Below are positions 18,336 through 25,009 of a DNA stretch of 64,000 nt, piece after piece. A program made the translations under genes and the position numbers. This DNA comes from Comamonadaceae bacterium (lineage in GTDB: Bacteria > Pseudomonadota > Gammaproteobacteria > Burkholderiales > Burkholderiaceae_C): the NCBI GenBank assembly GCA_947454955.1, contig CANGLW010000010.1, positions 1 through 64,000 on the forward strand, given 5' to 3'. Position 1 is the stretch's first letter. Every line of letters starts with the position of its first letter. The notes under the pieces were generated by a model. It searched no databases. It was not told the origin of the DNA and saw only the letters and a list, made by a program, of their open reading frames with translations.

Positions 18336-18352
18336 CACGTCGGAAATACGTG
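18336..18352. promoter_or_regulatory. Inverted repeat in the leader of the exported formate dehydrogenase operon
   Basis: CACGT (18336-18340) and ACGTG (18348-18352) form a dyad around a 7-base spacer, with two more matching outer pairs. A TTGACT resembling a -35 element sits directly upstream at 18330-18335, but no convincing -10 lies at 17 bp. It falls in the 171-bp gap before the small Tat protein. An operator overlapping a promoter is possible. Confidence 0.35.
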
Positions 18353-18443
18353 GGTTTACTTATGTGGATTGTTGCCTAAGTGGTCACAATCTCGTCATCG
18401 TTATCTGTTAGTTCCCCCGAGTGGGTTTAATTGGAGATTGACC

Positions 18444-18647
18444 ATGAAAGATGACACTTCTCAGGTCTCGCGTCGCCGCTTGTTTGCCGGCGCTGGCACC
18501 GTCGGTGCCCTGGCCGCTGCGGCCTCTGTCCTTCCCTCCCTCCCAAGCAGCCCAACGGCGCCCGAAGTTAAAAAAGCCCCGGCCAATGGCGGCGGCTACA
18601 GCTTGAGCGAGCACGTCAAGCGCTACTACAAAACCACGCAGGTTTAA
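18444..18647 (+). CDS. Small twin-arginine signal protein of the formate dehydrogenase operon
   Basis: The ATG at 18444 (GGAG at 18433-18436) gives 67 residues. The N-terminus MKDDTSQVSRRRLFAGAGTV is a Tat-type twin-arginine signal, followed by an Ala-rich hydrophobic stretch. A short tail ends SLSEHVKRYYKTTQV. A longer frame upstream is less likely because it lacks a ribosome site. Small Tat proteins of this type commonly precede fdhA in membrane formate dehydrogenase operons (called FdhX in Shewanella, from memory). It could be exported with the enzyme or occupy its chaperone. Its stop lies 9 bp before fdhA. Confidence 0.82.
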   Translation: MKDDTSQVSRRRLFAGAGTVGALAAAASVLPSLPSSPTAPEVKKAPANGGGYSLSEHVKRYYKTTQV

Positions 18648-18656
18648 GGAGACATC

Positions 18657-21611
18657 ATGTTGTTGACGAAAAAGTCCTCGGCCACAGGGGCAGCGAGTTC
18701 TCCCTTTGTGCACAGCCTGCGTCGCGGCCTGAGCGCTGCTTTGCCCACCATGGACCGTCGCGCGTTTTTGCGCCGTTCGGGTCTGGGTTTGGGTGTGGGT
18801 ATTGCGGCCACCCAACTCACCTTGGTGAAAAAAGCCCGCGCTGCCAGCGGCGTGGCGTTGGGTGACGGCAAGATTGAAGTCAAGCGCACCGTGTGCACCC
18901 ACTGCTCGGTGGGCTGTGCGGTCGACGCCGTGGTGGAAAACGGCGTGTGGGTGCGTCAAGAGGCGGTGTTTGATTCGCCCATCAACCTGGGTGCGCATTG
19001 CGCCAAGGGTGCGGCCCTGCGTGAGCACGGCCACGGCGAGTACCGCCTGCGCTACCCCATGAAGCTGGTCAACGGCAAGTACGAGCGCATCAGCTGGGAC
19101 ACCGCCCTGAACGAGATCAGCGAAAAGATGATGGAGCTGCGCAAAGCCAGCGGCCCTGACAGCGTGTATTTCATCGGTTCTTCCAAGCACAACAACGAGC
19201 AGGCTTACCTGTTGCGTAAGTTCGTGAGCTTCTGGGGCACCAACAACTGCGACCACCAGGCGCGTATTTGCCACTCCACCACTGTGGCGGGCGTGGCCAA
19301 CACCTGGGGTTATGGCGCCATGACCAACTCGTACAACGACATGCAAAACGCCAAGGTCGCTCTGTACATTGGTTCGAACGCTGCCGAGGCGCACCCGGTC
19401 TCCATGCTGCACATGTTGCACGCCAAAGAAACCGGCTGCAAGATGATCGTGGTCGACCCACGTTTCACCCGTACCGCCGCCAAGGCCGACGAGTTCGTGC
19501 GCATCCGCTCGGGCTCGGACATTCCTTTCTTGTTCGGTGTGCTCTATCACATCTTCAAGAACGGCTGGGAAGACAAGAAGTACCTCAATGACCGTGTCTA
19601 CGGCATGGAGAAGGTCAAAGAAGAGGTGTTGGCCAAGTGGACACCCGAGAAGGTTGAAGAGGCTTGCGGCGTGCCCGAAGCCCAGGTCTTCAAAGTGGCG
19701 TCCATGCTCAATCAGAGCCGTCCTGGCACCATCGTGTGGTGCATGGGCCAGACCCAGCACACCATTGGTAACGCCATCGTGCGTGCTTCGTGCATCTTGC
19801 AACTGGCCTTGGGCAATGTGGGCAAGAGCGGTGGCGGCACCAACATCTTCCGCGGTCACGACAACGTGCAAGGCGCCACCGACGTTGGCCCCAACCCCGA
19901 TTCGCTGCCTGGCTACTACGGTCTGGCTGAAGGCTCTTGGAAGCACTTTGCCAAGACCTGGGGCGTGGACTTCGACTGGATCAAGGGCCGTTATGCCAAC
20001 CCCGGCATGATGGGCAAAAACGGCATCACCGTCTCGCGTTGGATCGACGGTGTGCTGGAGAAAAACGAACTCATCGACCAGGACTCCAACCTGCGCGGCG
20101 TGTTCTATTGGGGCCATGCACCCAACTCGCAGACCCGTGGTCTGGAGATGAAGCAGGCCATGGACAAGCTTGATCTGTTGGTGGTGGTGGACCCCTACCC
20201 ATCGGCCACCGCGGCCATGGCTGCCATGCCCGGTAAAGCTGAAGACCAGAACCCCAACCGCGCGGTGTACCTGTTGCCCGCGGCCACCCAGTTTGAAACC
20301 AGCGGTTCTTGCACCGCCTCCAACCGCTCTTTGCAGTGGCGTGAGAAGGTCATTGAGCCCCTGTGGGAGAGCCGTTCTGACCACATGATCATGTACCAGT
20401 TGGCCCAAAAACTGGGCTTCGACAAAGAGCTGGTCAAGAACTACAAGATGCAAAAAGTCAAAGGCATGGACGAGCCCGTGCCCGAGGACATCCTGCGCGA
20501 AATCAACAAGTGCGTCTGGACCATCGGTTACACCGGTCAGAGCCCTGAGCGCTTGAAGGCCCACATGAAGAACATGCACATGTTCGACGTGAAGACCCTC
20601 AAGGCCAAAGGCGGCAAAGACAAAGAAACCGGTTACGACTTCACCGGTGACTACTTCGGTCTGCCCTGGCCGTGCTGGGGCACTGCCGAGCTCAAGCACC
20701 CGGGTTCGCCCAACCTGTACGACACCTCCAAACACGTCATGGATGGCGGCGGTAACTTCCGCGCCAACTTCGGTGTGGAGCGTGAAGGCAAGAGCCTGTT
20801 GGCCGAAGATGGTTCGCACTCCAAGGGTGCGGACATCACCACCGGTTACCCCGAACTCGACCACGTCTTGCTCAAGAAGCTGGGCTGGTGGGATGAGCTC
20901 ACCGACGCTGAGAAAACAGCGGCCGAAGGCAAGAACTGGAAGACCGACAGCTCGGGTGGCATGATCCGCGTGTTCATGCAAAACCACGGCTGCCACCCCT
21001 TTGGCAACGCCAAGGCGCGTGCGGTGGTCTGGAACTTCCCCGATCCGATCCCGCAGCACCGCGAGGCGCTTTACAGCACCCGTCCCGACCTGGTGGCCAA
21101 GTACCCCAGCCACGACGACAAGAAAGCTTTCTGGCGTCTGCCCACCCTGTACAAAACTGTGCAGGCCAAGAACGTGGCCGACAAGGTGCACGAGAAGTTC
21201 CCGCTCATCATGACCTCGGGTCGTTTGGTGGAGTACGAGGGTGGTGGCGAGGAAACCCGCTCCAACCCCTGGCTGGCCGAGCTGCAACAGGAAATGTTCG
21301 TGGAGCTCAACCCCAAGACCGCCTCAGACCGTGGCATCCGCAATGGCGACCGCGTGTGGGTCAGTTCACCCACCGGTGCGCGCATCAATGTGCAGGCCAT
21401 GGTGACCGAGCGTGTGGACAGCGGCACGGTGTTCCTGCCCTTCCACTTCTCGGGCCGTTGGCAAGGTGCGGACATGCTCGCGCACTACCCCAAGGGTGCG
21501 GCACCCGTGGTGCGTGGTGAGGCGATCAACACCGCCACCACCTATGGTTACGACAGCGTGACCATGATGCAAGAGACCAAGACCACGATCTGTAACGTGG
21601 AAAAAGCCTGA
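18657..21611 (+). CDS. fdhA: Tat-exported formate dehydrogenase catalytic subunit FdhA
   Basis: The protein has 984 residues, with AAGGAG at 18646-18651 before the ATG. A Tat signal, DRRAFLRRSGLGLG, lies at residues about 38-51 and is followed by a hydrophobic run. A 4Fe-4S site comes next (VCTHCSVGC with a further cysteine in GAHCAKGA), then the molybdopterin oxidoreductase fold. The active-site stretch CDHQARICHSTTV gives a catalytic Cys-His pair, so the enzyme is not selenocysteine-dependent. The C-terminal dinucleotide-binding domain contains SGRLVEYEGGGEETRSNPW. It oxidises periplasmic formate at a Mo or W bis-MGD centre and passes electrons to FdhB. The long N-region before the RR motif is unusual but probably genuine. 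Confidence 0.95.
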   Translation: MLLTKKSSATGAASSPFVHSLRRGLSAALPTMDRRAFLRRSGLGLGVGIAATQLTLVKKARAASGVALGDGKIEVKRTVCTHCSVGCAVDAVVENGVWVRQEAVFDSPINLGAHCAKGAALREHGHGEYRLRYPMKLVNGKYERISWDTALNEISEKMMELRKASGPDSVYFIGSSKHNNEQAYLLRKFVSFWGTNNCDHQARICHSTTVAGVANTWGYGAMTNSYNDMQNAKVALYIGSNAAEAHPVSMLHMLHAKETGCKMIVVDPRFTRTAAKADEFVRIRSGSDIPFLFGVLYHIFKNGWEDKKYLNDRVYGMEKVKEEVLAKWTPEKVEEACGVPEAQVFKVASMLNQSRPGTIVWCMGQTQHTIGNAIVRASCILQLALGNVGKSGGGTNIFRGHDNVQGATDVGPNPDSLPGYYGLAEGSWKHFAKTWGVDFDWIKGRYANPGMMGKNGITVSRWIDGVLEKNELIDQDSNLRGVFYWGHAPNSQTRGLEMKQAMDKLDLLVVVDPYPSATAAMAAMPGKAEDQNPNRAVYLLPAATQFETSGSCTASNRSLQWREKVIEPLWESRSDHMIMYQLAQKLGFDKELVKNYKMQKVKGMDEPVPEDILREINKCVWTIGYTGQSPERLKAHMKNMHMFDVKTLKAKGGKDKETGYDFTGDYFGLPWPCWGTAELKHPGSPNLYDTSKHVMDGGGNFRANFGVEREGKSLLAEDGSHSKGADITTGYPELDHVLLKKLGWWDELTDAEKTAAEGKNWKTDSSGGMIRVFMQNHGCHPFGNAKARAVVWNFPDPIPQHREALYSTRPDLVAKYPSHDDKKAFWRLPTLYKTVQAKNVADKVHEKFPLIMTSGRLVEYEGGGEETRSNPWLAELQQEMFVELNPKTASDRGIRNGDRVWVSSPTGARINVQAMVTERVDSGTVFLPFHFSGRWQGADMLAHYPKGAAPVVRGEAINTATTYGYDSVTMMQETKTTICNVEKA

Positions 21612-21628
21612 GGCACCGGAGATAAACC

Positions 21629-22258
21629 ATGGCACGTATGAAATTTGTTTGCGACGCAGAGCGTTGCATTGAGTGCAACGGTTGTGTGACCGCTTGCAAA
21701 AACGAGCACGAAGTTCCTTGGGGTGTGAACCGCCGCCGTGTGGTCACCCTCAATGACGGTGTGCCCGGTGAGCGCTCCATCTCGGTGGCCTGCATGCACT
21801 GCAGCGACGCACCTTGCATGGCGGTTTGCCCTGTGAACTGCTTTTACCGCACCGACGAAGGTGTGGTGCTGCACGACAAGGATGTCTGCATTGGCTGCGG
21901 CTACTGCTCGTATGCCTGCCCGTTTGGCGCGCCTCAGTTCCCCTCGCAGGGCACCTTCGGTGTGCGCGGCAAGATGGACAAGTGCACCTTCTGCGCCGGC
22001 GGCCCCGAGGCCAACGGCAGCCAGGCCGAGTTTGAGAAATATGGCCGCAACCGTTTGGCCGAGGGCAAGTTGCCCGCTTGTGCCGAGATGTGCTCGACCA
22101 AAGCCCTGCTCGCCGGTGACGGCGACATGGTGGCCGACATCTTCCGTACCCGAGTGCTCAACCGCGGCAAAGGTGCTGAGGTGTGGGGCTGGGGCACGGC
22201 TTACGGCTCGAAACAAGCTGGTCAGGCACCTGCGGCTGTGCCAGGAGCGAAATCATGA
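21629..22258 (+). CDS. fdhB: Formate dehydrogenase iron-sulfur (beta) subunit FdhB
   Basis: A 209-residue protein with four ferredoxin-type cysteine groups: CIECNGCVTAC, CMHCSDAPCMAVC, CIGCGYCSYAC, and CTFC with a later CAEMC. This is the standard four-cluster electron wire of FDH-N/DMSO-reductase-type enzymes. There is no signal peptide; it is expected to be exported bound to FdhA by the Tat route. Unlike FdnH/FdoH there is no C-terminal membrane anchor, as in the shorter Campylobacter/Shewanella-type FdhB. A GGAG ribosome site precedes the ATG. The stop overlaps the downstream lipoprotein start (ATGA). Confidence 0.94.
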   Translation: MARMKFVCDAERCIECNGCVTACKNEHEVPWGVNRRRVVTLNDGVPGERSISVACMHCSDAPCMAVCPVNCFYRTDEGVVLHDKDVCIGCGYCSYACPFGAPQFPSQGTFGVRGKMDKCTFCAGGPEANGSQAEFEKYGRNRLAEGKLPACAEMCSTKALLAGDGDMVADIFRTRVLNRGKGAEVWGWGTAYGSKQAGQAPAAVPGAKS

Positions 22259-22476
22259 AACAACTTCTTTTGATCGCCGCTTCGGTGGCCTTGCTCAGCG
22301 CTTGCGGCGACAAACCCCAATCGGCCGGTGGCGTGAAGTCTGACATGGCGCCTTACACCGGCACAGGCAAAGCCTATGTGGAAAAGGGTTGGAAAGAGGG
22401 CGACAAAACCAGCTGGGAGTCGCAGCTCAAAGCCCGTGGCATGAATTCTCAAAACGAGTATTCGCGTAGCAACTGA
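22255..22476 (+). CDS. Small lipoprotein encoded inside the fdh operon
   Basis: A 73-residue protein starting at an ATG that overlaps the fdhB stop, with AGGAG just upstream (22242-22246). The N-terminus MKQLLLIAASVALLSACGD is a lipoprotein signal with lipobox LSAC, so the mature form would be about 55 residues tethered to a membrane. The tail (GTGKAYVEKGWKEGDKTSWE and a C-terminal QNEYSRSN) is charged with no recognised domain. The overlap with fdhB and 14-bp gap to fdhC make co-expression very likely. It may be a small accessory subunit of the membrane complex; I do not recognise a named family. Confidence 0.75.
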   Translation: MKQLLLIAASVALLSACGDKPQSAGGVKSDMAPYTGTGKAYVEKGWKEGDKTSWESQLKARGMNSQNEYSRSN

Positions 22477-22490
22477 CACAGGGTAAGCAC

Positions 22491-23654
22491 ATGAAAATCT
22501 CTTTCATCGCTGCCTGCCTGGTGGCTCTGGGCTGCATGGGCTCAGCACAGGCGCAAGACAAACTCAAGGTCGAGACGCCTGCGCAAGCTGCACCGACTGA
22601 CGCTGGCATCAAAGGCCAGAACATCATGGATGTGAAGCCTGAGGCCAGTGCTGAACCCGGCTACGCTGCCCAAACCAATGGCGAGCGCGCCAAGGTGCAG
22701 CCCGGTAACAACGCGCCCATGTGGCGTTCTGTGGGTTCGGGCGTGACCGGTTACAGCAGCTTGCCCTTGAGCCAGGCGCCCGAAGCGGGCAACCTGATTC
22801 AGGGCTTTGTGCAGTACCCCGGCTCCAACCTCACCAACGCTGGCGAAGCCTGGCGCCAAGTGCGCAACAACTGGATCATCCCTTACGGGGGTTCGCTGTT
22901 GTTGATCGCTTTGGGTGCTGTGGCGCTGATGTACTTCAGCAAGGGCACCATGCAATTGCATGGCCAGGAAACCGGTCGCAAGATCGAACGTTTCACCGCG
23001 CTTGAGCGTTCAGCCCACTGGGCCAATGCCATCGCGTTTTGCGTGCTGGGTGTTTCTGGTTTGATCATGGCGTTTGGCAAGTTTTTCTTGCAGCCCGTGA
23101 TCGGCAGCACCTTGTTTGGCTGGCTGACCTACGCCCTGAAAAACGCCCACAACTTTGCCGGCCCGCTGTTCGCGGTGTCCCTGGTGATTGTGTTTGTTAC
23201 CTTCATCAAAGACAACATCCCCAGCAAAGAAGACATCACCTGGCTCTTGAAGGGCGGCGGTATGTTCTCTGGTGTGGAAGTGCCTTCGCACCGCTTCAAT
23301 GCGGGTGAAAAAGTCGTATTCTGGGGCGGTGTGTTCTTCCTGGGCGCCATCGTGGTGGCTTCTGGCCTGGTGCTCGACAAGCTGATTCCCGGCTTGATTT
23401 ACGAGCGCAGCACCATGCAAATCAGCCACATGATTCACGCGGTAGCCACCGTGTTGATGATGGCGATGTTCATCGGCCACATTTACATGGGCACGGTGGG
23501 CATGTCAGGTGCCTACAACGCCATGAAAACTGGCTATGTGGACGAGACCTGGGCCAAAGAGCACCACGAGCTTTGGTACAACGACATCAAGGCTGGCAAG
23601 ATCCCCGCGCAGCGCAGCAACGAACCTGCGCCCGGACCGATCGTTCAAGCTTGA
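22491..23654 (+). CDS. fdhC: Formate dehydrogenase cytochrome b556 (gamma) subunit FdhC
   Basis: A 387-residue membrane protein. An N-terminal signal (MKISFIAACLVALGCMGSAQA) is followed by about 100 periplasmic residues rich in Pro and Gln. A first membrane helix lies near residue 125, and then comes the four-helix cytochrome b domain. Candidate heme-ligand histidines lie in ERSAHWANAIAFC, KNAHNFAGPLF and QISHMIHAVATVLMM, with FIGHIYMGTVG after them. This subunit anchors FdhAB and hands electrons to the quinone pool. The extended periplasmic N-region is longer than in E. coli FdnI (about 217 residues) and matches the longer FdhC form of other proteobacteria. Confidence 0.93.
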   Translation: MKISFIAACLVALGCMGSAQAQDKLKVETPAQAAPTDAGIKGQNIMDVKPEASAEPGYAAQTNGERAKVQPGNNAPMWRSVGSGVTGYSSLPLSQAPEAGNLIQGFVQYPGSNLTNAGEAWRQVRNNWIIPYGGSLLLIALGAVALMYFSKGTMQLHGQETGRKIERFTALERSAHWANAIAFCVLGVSGLIMAFGKFFLQPVIGSTLFGWLTYALKNAHNFAGPLFAVSLVIVFVTFIKDNIPSKEDITWLLKGGGMFSGVEVPSHRFNAGEKVVFWGGVFFLGAIVVASGLVLDKLIPGLIYERSTMQISHMIHAVATVLMMAMFIGHIYMGTVGMSGAYNAMKTGYVDETWAKEHHELWYNDIKAGKIPAQRSNEPAPGPIVQA

Positions 23655-23692
23655 AGTTTCAAGCCCACCAAGACAACATCAAAGAGGCCCCT

Positions 23693-24052
23693 ATGAAATC
23701 TCTGTTGACCCTTTTGGCTGCCAGCACTTTGGCTGTGTCGGCCTTTGCCAAACTGCCTCCCTTGAGCGACGAAGCCAAGGCCAAGGCCGCTGAAACCGCT
23801 GCGAAGACCGCGCACACCGCCAAGGTCGATGCTTTCTTGCTGTGCAAGTCGCAAGACAAAGTGGCCGCACAAACCGCTAAGCAAGGCAAGGCTGGCAAGA
23901 AAGACCCCAAAGCGCCAGCCCTGCCGGCTTGTGCTGACCCTGGTCCGTTTGTGTACACACCAACGCCTGCCGCACCCGCGACAGCTGCAGCACCTGCTAC
24001 CCCAGCACCTGCACCTGCAGCCGCTGCTGCAGCACCGGCCAAAAAGAGCTGA
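23693..24052 (+). CDS. Exported Ala/Pro-rich small protein at the end of the fdh operon
   Basis: The ATG at 23693 (AGAGG upstream) gives 119 residues. MKSLLTLLAASTLAVSAFAK is a Sec signal peptide. The mature part has an Ala/Lys-rich helix (SDEAKAKAAETAAKTAHTAK), then two cysteines (FLLCKSQ and LPACADPGPF) about 40 residues apart that could form a disulfide. A C-terminal Ala/Pro low-complexity tail ends APAKKS. It is 38 bp after fdhC and precedes a terminator, so it is probably the last gene of the operon. I do not recognise a family; a periplasmic helper or linker is a guess. Confidence 0.72.
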   Translation: MKSLLTLLAASTLAVSAFAKLPPLSDEAKAKAAETAAKTAHTAKVDAFLLCKSQDKVAAQTAKQGKAGKKDPKAPALPACADPGPFVYTPTPAAPATAAAPATPAPAPAAAAAAPAKKS

Positions 24053-24079
24053 TCGACCAACGATCCAGCACCAGGCCAG

Positions 24080-24102
24080 GGCCACAAGCCTTGGCCTTTT
24101 TT
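24080..24102 (+). terminator. Rho-independent terminator after the fdh operon
   Basis: The stem GGCCA (24080-24084) pairs with TGGCC (24092-24096) around a 7-base loop, and is followed directly by TTTTTT. It lies 28 bp after the last fdh operon stop and just before fdhD, so fdhD probably has some separate transcription or depends on read-through. Confidence 0.65.
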
Positions 24103-24119
24103 CTTGTAACCTCTCACCC

Positions 24120-24965
24120 ATGACCCTGCCCACCCTGACCCAAGCCCGTGCTGAACTCACACACGCGCTGCATGCCCTCAATGAGCATGGCGAGCGGGTC
24201 AGCCTGTCGGTGCCGTCTGAGCGTGCCTTGACGGTCTATGTGGACAAGCGTGAACTGGTCACCCTCATGACCTTGGGCGCGCATCCCGAGTGGCTGGTCT
24301 TGGGCTTTTTGCGCAACCAGCGTTTGGTCAATTCTGTTCATGACATCGCATCCATCACCGTCGATTGGGACGTGGGCGTGGCTGCGGTCAAAACCCATGC
24401 AGGCATTGATCAGATTGAGCAACGCACCGCGAAAAAAGTGGTGACCACCGGTTGTGGTCAAGGCAGTGTGTTTGGCGACCTGATGGCCGACGTCGATGCC
24501 ATCCAATTGCCCGAAGCCACCATCTCACAGTCGCAGCTTTACGGCATCACCGAGGCCATCCGCTTGCAGGAAAGCACCTACAAGTCGGCGGGCTCGGTGC
24601 ACGGTTGCGCGCTGTTTCAAGGGCAGGAGATGCTGCTGTTTGTGGAGGACGTGGGCCGCCACAACGCGATTGACACGATTGCCGGCTGGATGTGGCTGCA
24701 AAGCGGTGACATGAGCGGGGCCAACAAAGTGTTCTACACCACCGGTCGGCTGACCAGCGAGATGGTCATCAAATCTGCGCAAATGGGGGTGCCGGTCGTG
24801 GTCTCGCGCAGTGGCATCACACAAATGGGTTTGCAGGTGGCCCAGCGGGTGGGTTTATGCACGATTGGCCGCGCCACCAACAAGCATTTTCTTTGCTACA
24901 CCGCACCGCAGCGGTTCATCTCCCAGCCCGAACTGGCTGGCCCCAAACTTCGCAGCGCGGCTTGA
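24120..24965 (+). CDS. fdhD: Formate dehydrogenase accessory sulfurtransferase FdhD
   Basis: A 281-residue protein from the ATG at 24120. It has the FdhD blocks GAHPEWLVLGFLRNQRLV, VVTTGCGQGSVFGDL, SAGSVHGCALF, EDVGRHNAIDTIAGW and YTTGRLTSEMVIKSAQMGVPVVVSRS. FdhD carries sulfur from a cysteine desulfurase to the bis-MGD cofactor, which formate dehydrogenases need for activity. The loop cysteine in TGCGQGS corresponds to the first Cys of the E. coli CxxC; the second is not conserved here. It could serve both dehydrogenases of the locus. A frame upstream of the ATG runs back through the preceding gene and is not coding. Confidence 0.95.
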   Translation: MTLPTLTQARAELTHALHALNEHGERVSLSVPSERALTVYVDKRELVTLMTLGAHPEWLVLGFLRNQRLVNSVHDIASITVDWDVGVAAVKTHAGIDQIEQRTAKKVVTTGCGQGSVFGDLMADVDAIQLPEATISQSQLYGITEAIRLQESTYKSAGSVHGCALFQGQEMLLFVEDVGRHNAIDTIAGWMWLQSGDMSGANKVFYTTGRLTSEMVIKSAQMGVPVVVSRSGITQMGLQVAQRVGLCTIGRATNKHFLCYTAPQRFISQPELAGPKLRSAA

Positions 24966-25009
24966 CCACACGCACCCACGGGGGTGCCCAAATCGCCTAA
25001 GCTCAGGCC

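Noticed and set aside
11051-21611. Selenocysteine in the formate dehydrogenases
   Set aside because: Both active sites read as cysteine-histidine in normal codons, and no in-frame TGA interrupts either gene.
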